Assembly: GCF_002777975.1 (NCBI RefSeq)
Contig: NZ_NGVS01000023.1
Coordinates: 255,700-319,699, forward strand
DNA from: Shewanella carassii
Lineage (GTDB): Bacteria > Pseudomonadota > Gammaproteobacteria > Enterobacterales > Shewanellaceae
Length of the DNA: 64,000 nucleotides
Direction of reading: 5' to 3'
This document shows, piece after piece, positions 18,514-28,027 of the stretch (position 1 is the first letter of the stretch; each line of letters begins with the position of its first letter). The position numbers and the translations under genes are program-made. A model generated the notes under the pieces. The model saw only the letters and a program-made list of their open reading frames with translations. It was not told the origin of the DNA and ran no database searches.

Positions 18514-20031
18514 TTAAGCCTTGGCGTTCTGGATATTCACCTTCCAGATTGCCGGGCCGGTTTCATGGGCATTCACCCCGTTGGAGTCAACCGCTACAGT
18601 AACAGGCATATCCTTGACGTCAAACTCATAGATGGCTTCCATCCCGAGATCTTCAAACGCCACTACGCGAGATTGCTTAATCGCCTTGGACACCAGATAA
18701 GCGGCGCCGCCGACGGCCATCAAGTATACCGCCTTGTGCTTGCGGATAGATTCAACTGTGGCCGGACCACGTTCGGCCTTGCCTATCATGCCCATCAACC
18801 CTGTCTTATCCAGCATAAGATCGGTGAACTTATCCATACGGGTAGCGGTTGTCGGACCGGCCGGGCCAACCACTTCATCACCAACTGGATCGACTGGACC
18901 TACGTAATAGATGAATTTACCAGTGAAATCAACCCCTTCAGGCAAGCCTTCACCACTTTCGATCAGGCTCTGGATCCGTTTGTGAGCCGCGTCACGACCT
19001 GTGAGCATCTTACCCGAGAGCAGCAGAGTATCGCCGCTGTTCCAGCTTTCAATCTCTTCCTGGGTAACAGTATCGAGATTGACCCGGCGCACGCTCTCAC
19101 CCACCTCCCAGGTGATTTCCGGCCAGTCATCAAGGCTTGGCGGAGTCAGCTCGGCAGGGCCGCTGCCGTCAAGATGGAAATGCACATGGCGGGTGGCGGC
19201 GCAGTTAGGGATCATCACCACAGGCTTGGAGGCGGCGTGGGTTGGTGCTGTTTTGATTTTAACGTCCAGTACAGTCGTCAAACCACCCAGGCCCTGGGCA
19301 CCAATGCCTAAGTTATTGGCGCGCTCGAAGATATCCAAACGCAGCTTATCTTCCGTAGTTTCGGCGCCGCGTTCCATCAGTTCATGAATATCCACGCTCT
19401 CCATCAAGGCTTCCTTGGCAAGCACGGCGGCTTTCTCGGCGGTGCCGCCAATACCTATTCCCAGCATACCCGGAGGACACCAGCCGGCGCCCATGGTTGG
19501 CAGTGTCTTCTCCACCCAAGCGGCGATATCGTCAGACGGATTGAGCATCACCATCTTGGCCTTGTTTTCACTGCCACCGCCTTTGGCGGCAATGGCCACT
19601 TCGATATGATCGCCGGGAACCATCTGAATATGCACCACAGAAGGTGTGTTATCGCGGGTGTTTTTACGGCTGCCGGCCGGGTCGGCCACAATTGAAGCAC
19701 GCAGCGGGTTATCAGGATTGGTGTAAGCGCGGCGCACACCTTCATCCACCATCTGCTGTACTGTCATATCTGTCTTGTCCCACTGCACGCCCATCCCCAG
19801 ATAGACATAACAGGTCACAATGCCGGTATCCTGACACAAGGGTCTGTGCCCTTCGGCGGACATGCGCGAGTTTATCAAAATCTGGGCAATCGCATCCTTG
19901 GCGGCCTGGCTCTGCTCGCGCTCATAGGCGGCAGCCATGGCATCGATAAAATCTTTCGGATGGTAATAGGAGATATATTGCAGGGCATCAGTGATGCTGT
20001 CGATAAAGTCAGCTTGCTTGATTACAGACAT
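18514..20031 (-). CDS. Class I fumarate hydratase (iron-sulfur)
   Basis: 505-residue oxygen-sensitive [4Fe-4S] fumarase interconverting fumarate and malate in the TCA cycle and in anaerobic reductive metabolism. The N-terminal domain carries PLCQDTGIVTCYVYLGMG, with one cluster cysteine. The other cluster ligands lie in GAGWCPPGMLGIGIGG and VVMIPNCAATRHVHFHLDG. The C-terminal beta domain holds SGKMLTGRDAAHKRI and GPTTATRMDKF. Length matches the FumA/FumB type, not the two-subunit archaeal type. GGAG lies 8 bases before the ATG. FumA versus FumB cannot be decided, so no symbol is given. Confidence 0.96.
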   Translation of the reverse strand: MSVIKQADFIDSITDALQYISYYHPKDFIDAMAAAYEREQSQAAKDAIAQILINSRMSAEGHRPLCQDTGIVTCYVYLGMGVQWDKTDMTVQQMVDEGVRRAYTNPDNPLRASIVADPAGSRKNTRDNTPSVVHIQMVPGDHIEVAIAAKGGGSENKAKMVMLNPSDDIAAWVEKTLPTMGAGWCPPGMLGIGIGGTAEKAAVLAKEALMESVDIHELMERGAETTEDKLRLDIFERANNLGIGAQGLGGLTTVLDVKIKTAPTHAASKPVVMIPNCAATRHVHFHLDGSGPAELTPPSLDDWPEITWEVGESVRRVNLDTVTQEEIESWNSGDTLLLSGKMLTGRDAAHKRIQSLIESGEGLPEGVDFTGKFIYYVGPVDPVGDEVVGPAGPTTATRMDKFTDLMLDKTGLMGMIGKAERGPATVESIRKHKAVYLMAVGGAAYLVSKAIKQSRVVAFEDLGMEAIYEFDVKDMPVTVAVDSNGVNAHETGPAIWKVNIQNAKA

Positions 20032-20285
20032 GTTTGGCGCTCCATTAGCCTAAGGGCCCGCCCCTTCAGCTCAGGCTCAACACGCAACAAGTTTCGGGCC
20101 AAAGCCTTGAACTTCAAGCTCCGTTTGCCAGTTTTGCGACACAAAAATGCTCAAAACGACAGCAAAGCCGTGATACAACGCGTTTTCACCAAGGGCCAGG
20201 GGTGGTTTTATTAGTTTTTTGTGGCCGATATGATACTCTTTCGTTCCTTTTTGGGCTACATCACATTTTCAGATAGGGTCGTTCG

Positions 20286-21695
20286 ATGTACCAGCAGGCT
20301 ATTTGCCCTCCCGCCATTCGCCTTCTTGACTGGCAATTATCAACCTTAGAGCTGTTTTCTTATTTCAGCGATGAGCCTTGGGCCATGCTGCTGGATTCGG
20401 CCGATGCCAAGCACAGTGACGCCAGATACGACATCATAGTTGCCGAGCCAATAGCCACGCTAGTCACCACAGGTGAAACCACCCAAATCACTGAGGCGAG
20501 CGGCGGACGCCACTCAAATGACGATCCTTTTGCCTTGTTGCAACAACTGCTGCAACAGTATTTTCCCAACGCTATGCAGGTCAATCTGCCTTTCAGCGGC
20601 GGCGCTGTGGGCGCCTTCAGTTACGATCTTGGCCGCAGACTGGAAAAACTGCCAAAACTGGCCGCAGCCGATATCGCTCTGCCGGAGATGAATGTCGGCC
20701 TCTATAACTGGGCCCTTATTCGCGATAAGGAATTAAGGTGCTGGCAACTGGTGCACTACCGCGGTGAAAGGGCGCTGACTGAAACCCTGTCGCGGCTGAC
20801 GGCCAAAGTCACAAACAGCCCCAATAAGCACCTTGACCAAAAAGCGTTCCGACTCAGTGGTGAGTGGCGCTCGCAGCTCAGCCGCGAGCAATATGGCGAC
20901 AAGTTTGCCCAAGTGCAGCAATATCTTCACAGCGGCGATTGCTATCAAATCAATCTGACCCAAAGATTCCAGGCCGACTATCAAGGTGATGAATGGCAAG
21001 CCTATCGTAAGCTTAGACAAGCCAACGGCGCGCCCTTTTCTGCCTTTATTCGCCTGGAGCACAACTGCATCCTGTCCATCTCACCCGAGCGTTTTATTGC
21101 CCTGGATCCCAACCGCCATATTGAAACCAAGCCCATCAAGGGCACCCTGCCCCGAAGCGCCGATGAACAGCAAGACAGGCAGCTTGCCAAACAGCTGGCA
21201 AGTTCAGAAAAGGACAGAGCCGAAAACCTGATGATAGTGGACTTGCTGCGCAACGATATTGGCAAGGTAGCCAGCCCCGGTAGTGTGGCCGTGCCGCATC
21301 TGTTTGCCATAGAAAGCTTTCCGGCGGTGCACCATCTGGTCAGCACAGTAACCGCCGAACTGGCACCGGGTTATCAGGCCACAGACTTACTGCGGGCCGC
21401 CTTCCCCGGCGGCTCTATCACAGGCGCGCCCAAGATCCGCGCCATGGAAATTATCGAAGAGCTGGAACCCAGTCGCCGCTCACTCTATTGCGGTTCCATC
21501 GGGTATCTGAGCCAGGATGGCAAAATGGACAGCAGCATCACCATTCGAACCCTGGTTGCCGATTCCGGGCAACTCTATTGCTGGGCCGGTGGTGGTATAG
21601 TAGCCGACTCAGACGTGGATGCCGAATACCAGGAAACCTATGATAAAGTGAGTCGAATACTGCCGCTATTAGCCCCTGAGCCAGACCAGCCTTAG
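20286..21695 (+). CDS. pabB: Aminodeoxychorismate synthase component I
   Basis: 469 residues; makes 4-amino-4-deoxychorismate from chorismate and ammonia supplied by PabA, the first step to p-aminobenzoate and folate. Chorismate-binding motifs are complete: HSGDCYQINLTQRF, SPERFIALD, ETKPIKGTLPRS (the Lys that attacks the chorismate ring in PabB proteins), AENLMIVDLLRNDIG and PGGSITGAPKIRAMEIIEEL. PIKGT favours PabB over anthranilate synthase TrpE. No PabA domain is fused. It is followed 97 bases later by a Nudix gene, an arrangement common in gammaproteobacteria. Confidence 0.94.
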   Translation: MYQQAICPPAIRLLDWQLSTLELFSYFSDEPWAMLLDSADAKHSDARYDIIVAEPIATLVTTGETTQITEASGGRHSNDDPFALLQQLLQQYFPNAMQVNLPFSGGAVGAFSYDLGRRLEKLPKLAAADIALPEMNVGLYNWALIRDKELRCWQLVHYRGERALTETLSRLTAKVTNSPNKHLDQKAFRLSGEWRSQLSREQYGDKFAQVQQYLHSGDCYQINLTQRFQADYQGDEWQAYRKLRQANGAPFSAFIRLEHNCILSISPERFIALDPNRHIETKPIKGTLPRSADEQQDRQLAKQLASSEKDRAENLMIVDLLRNDIGKVASPGSVAVPHLFAIESFPAVHHLVSTVTAELAPGYQATDLLRAAFPGGSITGAPKIRAMEIIEELEPSRRSLYCGSIGYLSQDGKMDSSITIRTLVADSGQLYCWAGGGIVADSDVDAEYQETYDKVSRILPLLAPEPDQP

Positions 21696-21792
21696 CCTGA
21701 TACTTGTTATTTAAGCTGGTTGAGAGTGCTTTGCGAAGACTGGACAGTAATGGCTTGGGTTATTGATTAGTTCAATCGACTTCAAGGACACT

Positions 21793-22362
21793 ATGGATAA
21801 AGACGAGCTGTTGACCCGTTTTCAACTCAGAGCCCTGAGTCGATACCATTCGAGCCCTTTGACACCGGCCAAACTCAGAGCCGCCGCGGTACTTATCGCG
21901 CTGGAGCCAGGTGTACAGGGACCGGAGCTTATCTTGACCCAGAGGCCGAAGCATCTCAAAGCTCATCCCGGTCAGGTGAGCTTTCCCGGCGGCAAACCGG
22001 AAGCCGAAGATCAGAACCTTATCATGACAGCCCTCAGAGAAGCGGAAGAAGAGATAGGCTTGGCGCCGGATAATGTCGAAATCATAGGTCAACTGCCCAA
22101 TCATCCCACCTTTACCGGCTTTGAGATCACCCCAGTGCTTGGCTGGGTAAAGTCACCCTTTGAGGCCCAAATTGACCCGGCCGAAGTGCAGGAGCTATTT
22201 CGAGTGCCGCTGGCGTTTTTACTGGAAGAGGAAAATCGTCACACGGCGATGTTCGAGCGCCGCGGCCATTTCTACCCTGTCACCTTTATTCCCTATCGCA
22301 GGCACTTTATCTGGGGCGCCACTGCGGCGATTATCGATATGCTCTGTCGACAACTACGCTGA
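21793..22362 (+). CDS. Nudix hydrolase, coenzyme A pyrophosphatase type (NudL/YeaB-like)
   Basis: 189-residue hydrolase expected to cleave CoA and its derivatives to phosphopantetheine and 3',5'-ADP. The CoA-specific motif LTQRPKHLKAHPGQVSFPGG precedes a full Nudix box (GGKPEAED, then ALREAEEEIGL) with the catalytic REAEEE. The start is the ATG at 21793 (MDKDELLTRF) with AAGGA just upstream; a TTG ten codons earlier is unlikely. Gene order pabB-nudL supports the assignment. Confidence 0.92.
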   Translation: MDKDELLTRFQLRALSRYHSSPLTPAKLRAAAVLIALEPGVQGPELILTQRPKHLKAHPGQVSFPGGKPEAEDQNLIMTALREAEEEIGLAPDNVEIIGQLPNHPTFTGFEITPVLGWVKSPFEAQIDPAEVQELFRVPLAFLLEEENRHTAMFERRGHFYPVTFIPYRRHFIWGATAAIIDMLCRQLR

Positions 22363-22381
22363 CAGCACAGCATAAAGGCAG

Positions 22382-22717
22382 TTAGATAAAGAAACGCAGA
22401 TACAAGCCGGCGGCGGTGGATGATAGCAGCAACAGTGGAATATTGAACCAGTAACCCAACCGGCTGTGATGAGCCACATACCAGTTAAAGCCCAGACTGA
22501 GGAAGCTGATGGCGGCGCAAGCCCAGATGATATATTCCAGTAGCATGGTTTGCTGAGGGTCCCAGTACAAACGCACTGGCGCTCCCTTGCTGAAGAAGTA
22601 ACCTACGGCCCTGTCCGGCCTCGCCTTATCGAATATCAACAGGGCATAAATCGCCAGTGACCAACCTATAATCGACAGGCTCGCCAACAGATATTGAAAG
22701 ATTTTGACCTTCTTCAT
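22382..22717 (-). CDS. Small membrane protein of unknown function
   Basis: 111 residues with three or four hydrophobic segments (FQYLLASLSIIGWSLAIYAL; MLLEYIIWACAAISFLSLGF; WFNIPLLLLSSTAAGLYLRF). The perfect AAGGAG ribosome site 7 bases before the ATG, codon use like its neighbours and a membrane-protein composition all support a real gene. No family recognised and no functional motif seen. It lies convergent to the Nudix gene, 19 bases from its stop. Confidence 0.75.
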   Translation of the reverse strand: MKKVKIFQYLLASLSIIGWSLAIYALLIFDKARPDRAVGYFFSKGAPVRLYWDPQQTMLLEYIIWACAAISFLSLGFNWYVAHHSRLGYWFNIPLLLLSSTAAGLYLRFFI

Positions 22718-22919
22718 CCGAACTCCTTCCGTCTGAAGGGGGATATTGTCCCCAGAATACCTTTTTCAGCTTGAGAAAAGCCACCAGCAAGGTAATATTA
22801 ACCTCCAAATTTTTTCCTGTGTCATCAATATAGTCAGGGATTTGCCTGATTTCTGCTCTCGAACTATTTTCGGAGCCGAATTGAAGCATAAAAACGTTTC
22901 ATTGGAGAACTAAGCAATA

Positions 22920-24320
22920 ATGAGCATTGCATCTGTCGCATCTGTATTTAAAGGTGAGCATGCGGTCGGTTCACAGGTCACTGTACGTGGCTGGGTAAGA
23001 ACCCGTCGTGATTCCAAGGCCGGCATCTCGTTTCTTGCCGTCTATGATGGTTCCTGTTTCGATCCTATCCAGGGCGTGGTGCCAAATAGCTTACCCAATT
23101 ACAATGACGAAGTGCTGAAGCTCACTGCCGGCTGCTCCGTGATTGTCACAGGTGAAGTGGTTGAAAGCCCAGGCGCAGGCCAGGACTTTGAACTGCAGGT
23201 CACCCAAGTGGAAGTCACAGGTTGGGTGGAAGATCCTGATACCTACCCTATGGCGGCCAAGCGCCACTCGGTTGAACACCTGAGGGAACTGGCGCACCTG
23301 CGTCCACGTACCAACATCATTGGCGCAGTGGCCCGAGTACGTAACTGCCTGTCACAGGCGATTCACCGTTTCTATCACGAAAACGGCTTTATCTGGGTCT
23401 CTACCCCACTTATCACCGCCTCAGACTGTGAAGGCGCCGGTGAAATGTTCCGTGTATCGACGCTGGACATGGAAAACCTGCCTCGTACGGCCGATGGCAA
23501 GGTGAATTACGAAGAAGACTTCTTCGGCAAAGAGGCATTTTTGACCGTATCGGGCCAGCTCAACGGTGAAACCTACGCCTGTGCCCTGTCAAAGATTTAC
23601 ACCTTTGGCCCTACTTTCCGCGCCGAAAACTCCAACACCAGTCGTCACCTGGCCGAGTTTTGGATGGTTGAGCCGGAAGTAGCCTTTGCCGATCTGAACG
23701 ATATTGCCGGTCTGGCGGAAGCCATGCTCAAGTACGCCTTCAAGGCGGTGCTGGAAGAGCGGATGGACGACCTGCAGTTCTTTGCCCAGCGCGTCGATAA
23801 AGGCGTGATTGAGCGTCTGGAAAACTTTGTCAGCAGTGACTTTGCCCAGGTGGACTACACAGATGCCGTTGAGATCCTCAAAAACTGCGGCAAGCAGTTT
23901 GAGTATGATGTCGAATGGGGCATAGATCTGCAATCCGAGCACGAGCGTTATCTAGCCGAAGTGCACTTCAAGGCTCCTGTGGTCGTGAAGAACTATCCAA
24001 AAGATATCAAGGCCTTCTATATGCGTCTCAACGAAGATGGCAAGACAGTGGCGGCGATGGACGTATTGGCCCCCGGCATTGGTGAAATTATCGGTGGTTC
24101 ACAGCGTGAAGAACGTCTGGACGTACTGGATATGCGCCTGGCCGAGATGAATCTCAACAAGGAAGATTACTGGTGGTATAGAGATCTGCGCCGTTACGGC
24201 ACCGTGCCTCACTCAGGTTTCGGTCTGGGCTTCGAGCGTCTGGTGTCTTACGTTACCGGTGTTTCCAACATCCGCGATGTGATCCCCTTCCCTCGCGCCC
24301 CAAGAAGCGCCAACTTCTAA
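22920..24320 (+). CDS. asnS: Asparaginyl-tRNA synthetase
   Basis: 466-residue class IIb synthetase charging tRNA(Asn). The N-terminal OB-fold anticodon-binding domain ([20 protein letters not shown]) is followed by the catalytic core. Motif 2 is [20 protein letters not shown] and the AsnRS-type ending EFWMVEPE follows it; motif 3 is [15 protein letters not shown] near the C-terminus. Full length, own promoter region upstream and a strong terminator after it. The short conserved ending [11 protein letters not shown] agrees with AsnRS. Confidence 0.97.
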   Translation: MSIASVASVFKGEHAVGSQVTVRGWVRTRRDSKAGISFLAVYDGSCFDPIQGVVPNSLPNYNDEVLKLTAGCSVIVTGEVVESPGAGQDFELQVTQVEVTGWVEDPDTYPMAAKRHSVEHLRELAHLRPRTNIIGAVARVRNCLSQAIHRFYHENGFIWVSTPLITASDCEGAGEMFRVSTLDMENLPRTADGKVNYEEDFFGKEAFLTVSGQLNGETYACALSKIYTFGPTFRAENSNTSRHLAEFWMVEPEVAFADLNDIAGLAEAMLKYAFKAVLEERMDDLQFFAQRVDKGVIERLENFVSSDFAQVDYTDAVEILKNCGKQFEYDVEWGIDLQSEHERYLAEVHFKAPVVVKNYPKDIKAFYMRLNEDGKTVAAMDVLAPGIGEIIGGSQREERLDVLDMRLAEMNLNKEDYWWYRDLRRYGTVPHSGFGLGFERLVSYVTGVSNIRDVIPFPRAPRSANF

Positions 24321-24333
24321 CGAGTTCTTATCC

Positions 24334-24363
24334 AAAAAAACGCGCTTCCGGGCGCGTTTTTTA
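24334..24363 (+). terminator. Rho-independent terminator of asnS
   Basis: ACGCGC-TTCCGG-GCGCGT stem flanked by AAAAAAA on the left and TTTTTT on the right, 13 bases after the asnS stop. The A-tract on the left means it may also work leftward, but the leftward importer operon ends outside it. Confidence 0.92.
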
Positions 24364-24393
24364 TTGGCTGGAGATCAAGTTTAGCTACGTATT

Positions 24394-25101
24394 TTACACC
24401 GGCTTAAAGGGTTGCACTCTGTCGCAAACCGCGCCGAGCAGAGGTTTGTCGTGAGAGATCACCAGCAGGGTCAACTGCCTGTCACGGGCTATCTGCAACA
24501 GTTGCTGCCAAAGCCTTTGCTGACTCAGCATATCCAGCTGGGCCGTGATTTCATCACAGATAAGCAGCCGGGTTTCCGGCGCCACAGCCCTTAAAATATT
24601 GAGCCTTTGCAGCTCACCGCCGGAAAGGCTGCCGGGGCGAGATGCCAACCAACGCCTGAGTTCAGACTCGGCCACGCCGAGCATAGGCAAAAGATGAGCA
24701 TAATCACGCCCCTGCCAACTCTCATTCAATGATTGCGCCAGGGTCAATCTGGGGTTGAACGCCTGCTCCGGCTGCTGGATAACCCATTGAATGGGTGAAG
24801 GACGGCCGCCAACCTGCTTGAGCACCTGACTGCATTCAAGCTTTCCCGCCGCAAGCGGCATCAAGCCTGTGAGTATCGCCGCCATGGTAGACTTGCCGCA
24901 GCCACTGTCACCCCAGATCCCGAGAATTTCGGCGCGATTAATAACGATATCAGGCACCTCAATCACCTTGCTGCCCCGGTAAGCCAAGCCACCACTGAGT
25001 GAAAGCAGCGGCGATAAGGATTCAGAAGGCAAAGGCACGCTTTCAAGCGCCAAAGCAGAGCCGGATTGAGCCGGTTTTATTTGCATAGAATTTAGACTCA
25101 T
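24394..25101 (-). CDS. ABC importer ATP-binding subunit (NikE-like)
   Basis: 235-residue ATPase of the oligopeptide/nickel (Opp/Nik) importer family. Walker A GDSGCGKST, Q-loop WVIQQPEQAFNPRLTL, signature LSGGELQRLNI, Walker B LLICDEITAQLD and H-loop VISHD are all present, so it is active in principle. The start is the ATG at 25101, whose ATGA overlaps the stop of the upstream fusion gene; an in-frame start 5 codons earlier is less likely. It is the last gene of the operon. Assignment to nickel rests on the divergent nikR and the nearby hydrogenase operon; a peptide substrate is not excluded. Confidence 0.82.
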   Translation of the reverse strand: MSLNSMQIKPAQSGSALALESVPLPSESLSPLLSLSGGLAYRGSKVIEVPDIVINRAEILGIWGDSGCGKSTMAAILTGLMPLAAGKLECSQVLKQVGGRPSPIQWVIQQPEQAFNPRLTLAQSLNESWQGRDYAHLLPMLGVAESELRRWLASRPGSLSGGELQRLNILRAVAPETRLLICDEITAQLDMLSQQRLWQQLLQIARDRQLTLLVISHDKPLLGAVCDRVQPFKPV

Positions 25102-26975
25102 GCACGCCTCCGACAAGGCGAGTTGCTGAAACTCTCCAGACTGTCACCATGGGGCTTTTGTTGACTAACGGGTTGACTAGCAGATTGACTAGCGGATTCG
25201 CCAACGGATTGACTAGCAGCTTGGTTATCGAGTCGGCTATTGAGTTGACTCTTGGGCTCGTCAGTAGATTCAGCATCAGCCAGGCGACAGCTGCCGGCAG
25301 GCCAGTTTTCCGGCAACGCCGCCAGCAAGGTGTGGCTATAGCAGCCGTCACTCTCACATTCATCTCCCGGCTTATGCCCGGCAATACTCCCCCGCAGACT
25401 GGCGCTATCCGTCACCTCGGTGAGCCGGCCGCGGCGCAGCAGATACAGCTCGGCATCCAAGGCCAGCACGGCCCTGAGGTTATGACTGATAACCAGTACC
25501 GCCTTTGGGCTGGCGTCTAAACCCAGCCGCAGCTGCAAGGCGCCGCTGGCAAAGTCGTTAAGTAAGGCGTAAAGCTCAGTGGCAGCAAGCTCATCCAGAC
25601 CGCAACAAGGCTCATCGGCCAGCAATAGATCCGGCGCTTGCAATAGGGCCTGGGCCAATAATACCCGCCGGGCCATACCGCCGGAGAGCATGGGGGGATA
25701 AGCCGCCAAGATCTCCGCTGTAATACCCAGTTCGTCATACAAAGCCTGCCGGTAAGGGCGCATGGCGTCATCACAGTACCAGTCAAGCAATTCGCTTATC
25801 TTAATGTTGGCGTCCAGCACCTGGGTACTCTGAGCGCAGAGCGCCGTCTTCTGTGGCCGCATCAAACCAGCGCATTGCATGACTATGCCCTTTGGCAAAC
25901 TGCCCATGATAGCCAGCGCCAGCAAGCTCTTACCGGCGCCGCTCTCCCCCAGCACTGCAGTAACCTGTCCTGGTGTCACCTCAATATTGAGCCCATCCAG
26001 CAAGGTTCTGCCACAGTTATCCTTAAGCGTTAAATCTGTCACTTGGGTATGAATGGAAACGACGGGTTTAACATCGCTTGAGGAAAGTAAATCACCCTTA
26101 GATCTCAAGGCATTGGTGCCCGGTAACTTAGGCGCCGCCATACCATCTCTGGCAAACTTGATCAGGTTTTCGGCAAGCTTTGACAGCAACAGAACAAAAC
26201 TCAGCAGCAAGAGCCCGGGGAACAGCGCCAGCCACCATTGACCAAGCAACAGATAACGATTGGCCTCAGCCAGCAGTTCGCCCATGGAGGGCGCGTTGCT
26301 GTCGAGGCCAAAGCCAAGAAAGCTCAGCGCCGCGACATGGAGCAAGGCATGCGGAAACAAGTTGAGCCCGCCAATTAGCCACTGCGGCATGATATGAGGC
26401 CATAAGTGGCGCATGCGAGAGCTGAGCCTGGAGCCGCCAAACCCCAGCGCCAAACTGACATAGGGCTGGGCCAGGATTTCATCCATTTCCAGTAAGAGTA
26501 AGCGGGTCAGTCTCGGCCAGTGGCTCAAAGCCAGGGCCGCAATCACCCCATATTCCTGGCCGCCAAAGGCCAGCGCCAGCAAGATCAGCAGCAACAGATG
26601 TGGCAGCGACATACAGAGATCGCAACCTAGTAATACAGCGTGGCGCCATCTGGATCCGGTTTGTGCCAACAAGGCCAGCAGCAGTGCCAGCGAGCTGCTG
26701 AGCAGTACCGCCAGCGCGCCTATCCACAGACTTTTGAGCATCGCGGCGCCGCTACGCTCGGCCATATCACGCCCAAGCCAATCCGTCCCCATGGGATGAG
26801 CCCAGGATGGCCCCTGACTCTTGGCCAGCAGGTTAAGCTCACTGGCATGATTGCCAAATAGCAGGCATAGTGTCGTCAGCAAGAAAAGTCCGCAAACCGG
26901 CCAAAACCAGATGGCGACGCGACTGCCATCCTTGGCCTGAAGGCTTTTCAAGCAAAGCCTTAATCCGCCCATCAT
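25098..26975 (-). CDS. Fused ABC importer permease and ATPase (NikC-NikD fusion)
   Basis: 625-residue protein joining two subunits normally encoded separately. Residues 1-275 are an Opp/Nik C-type permease with about six helices and the N-terminal GTDWLGRD motif typical of this permease type. Residues 305-510 are an ATPase with Walker A GESGAGKS (343-350), signature SGGMARR (431-437), Walker B LLLADEP (450-456) and VISHN. The last 50 residues are a low-complexity Ser/Gln/Asn tail (NQAA-SQSV-GESA-SQSA-SQPV) encoded by a 12-bp degenerate tandem repeat, ending in a Cys/Arg-rich CRRRA. Both junctions use ATGA overlaps. No frameshift scar is seen at the joint; the linker (276-304) is continuous. 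Confidence 0.85.
   Translation of the reverse strand: MMGGLRLCLKSLQAKDGSRVAIWFWPVCGLFLLTTLCLLFGNHASELNLLAKSQGPSWAHPMGTDWLGRDMAERSGAAMLKSLWIGALAVLLSSSLALLLALLAQTGSRWRHAVLLGCDLCMSLPHLLLLILLALAFGGQEYGVIAALALSHWPRLTRLLLLEMDEILAQPYVSLALGFGGSRLSSRMRHLWPHIMPQWLIGGLNLFPHALLHVAALSFLGFGLDSNAPSMGELLAEANRYLLLGQWWLALFPGLLLLSFVLLLSKLAENLIKFARDGMAAPKLPGTNALRSKGDLLSSSDVKPVVSIHTQVTDLTLKDNCGRTLLDGLNIEVTPGQVTAVLGESGAGKSLLALAIMGSLPKGIVMQCAGLMRPQKTALCAQSTQVLDANIKISELLDWYCDDAMRPYRQALYDELGITAEILAAYPPMLSGGMARRVLLAQALLQAPDLLLADEPCCGLDELAATELYALLNDFASGALQLRLGLDASPKAVLVISHNLRAVLALDAELYLLRRGRLTEVTDSASLRGSIAGHKPGDECESDGCYSHTLLAALPENWPAGSCRLADAESTDEPKSQLNSRLDNQAASQSVGESASQSASQPVSQQKPHGDSLESFSNSPCRRRA
25161..25256. repeat. 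12-bp degenerate tandem repeat in the NikCD tail
   Basis: About eight units of 12 bases, with consensus TTGACTAGCGGA on the plus strand: TTGACTAACGGG, TTGACTAGCAGA, TTGACTAGCGGA, TTCGCCAACGGA, TTGACTAGCAGC, then three more diverged units. The period keeps frame and encodes four-residue units rich in Ser and Gln on the minus strand. Such a tract can change length without breaking the gene. Confidence 0.85.
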
Positions 26976-28027
26976 GCCTGTACTCCAGTGGCATGAGCCG
27001 AAAGTCCACTGAGCCTGCCACGCTGTAATCTGGCGCTGATAAGCTCGGCGGCCAGGTTACCGCAAAACACAAACAACGCCGAAAACAGGGTGATCCCCAT
27101 CAGTAATGGCGCATCGTTACCAAGCCCGGCCTTGACCAAGGCGCTACCAAGTCCGGGGAAGTTAAACACGGTTTCGGCGAGAATAGAACCGCCGAAAAGC
27201 TCGGCAAAAGAAGCAAAGTGCAGCACTATCGCGGGCTTTAGACTATTGGCAAAGATATGCTTCTTGAATACCGCCAGACGACCTTTGCCGTGACTTTGGG
27301 CATATCCCACATATTCGCTGTGGTAGAGATCCAGCACCTTTTCCCGGGTGTGCAGCACCAAGGGTGAGAGTTGGCTCAGCGTCAGGACAGTCAAGGGCAA
27401 AGCGAGGTGCAACAACATACTGCCAAGGCTCTGCTCGGTAAAACTCAGCCCCAGCGGCGCGGCGCAGCACACGGGTGTCCAGGCCAGAGTGACAGAAAAC
27501 AGGCTTATCATTATCATTGCCAACCAAAATGACGGAATGCTCGAAAGCAGCCAGGCAAAGCGTCTCAGCCAGCGATCGCAGAAACTCCCTTCGGTGATGG
27601 CACACAGCAGTCCCAGGCCATAACCGAGCAGCAGAGCCAGTCCCCAGGAGAGCGCCATCAACAGCAGGGACAGTGGCAAGCGCTCGGCAATCACCTCGGA
27701 AACGCTCTGGCGAAACACCAGGCTCTGCCCCATATCGCCACTCAGTAGCGCGGAAAAGTAACTGCTGATCTGCTGCCAGAGTCCGGTGTCCAACCCCAGC
27801 TCGCGGATCATCTGGGTGCGCTGGGCATCGGATACCGCCAGCAGGTTACCGCCAAGGTAGTGGATTAAGGGATCGAGCGGCGATAATGACAAGAGCACAA
27901 AGGCCAGCAAACAAGCAAACAGCAATAGCAGCGCAAGCCGCAGAGACCGCAACAAAGCTCCCCGCCAGCAGACTGACGACCACTTTTTAGGTGCTACCGG
28001 CTTGATAGCAGACAACATTGGTTTCAT
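26972..28027 (-). CDS. ABC importer permease (NikB-like)
   Basis: 351-residue inner-membrane permease of the Opp/Nik B type: a first helix (LRLALLLLFACLLAFVLL), a periplasmic segment with DPLIHYLGG, then five more helices. The cytoplasmic EAA-like loop reads YVGYAQSHGKGRLAVFKKHIFANSLKPA and is followed by FGGSILAETVFNFPGLG, a sequence typical of these permeases. The start at ATG 28027 overlaps the upstream stop as ATGA. Pairs with the NikC half of the fused downstream gene to form the channel. Confidence 0.85.
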   Translation of the reverse strand: MKPMLSAIKPVAPKKWSSVCWRGALLRSLRLALLLLFACLLAFVLLSLSPLDPLIHYLGGNLLAVSDAQRTQMIRELGLDTGLWQQISSYFSALLSGDMGQSLVFRQSVSEVIAERLPLSLLLMALSWGLALLLGYGLGLLCAITEGSFCDRWLRRFAWLLSSIPSFWLAMIMISLFSVTLAWTPVCCAAPLGLSFTEQSLGSMLLHLALPLTVLTLSQLSPLVLHTREKVLDLYHSEYVGYAQSHGKGRLAVFKKHIFANSLKPAIVLHFASFAELFGGSILAETVFNFPGLGSALVKAGLGNDAPLLMGITLFSALFVFCGNLAAELISARLQRGRLSGLSAHATGVQA

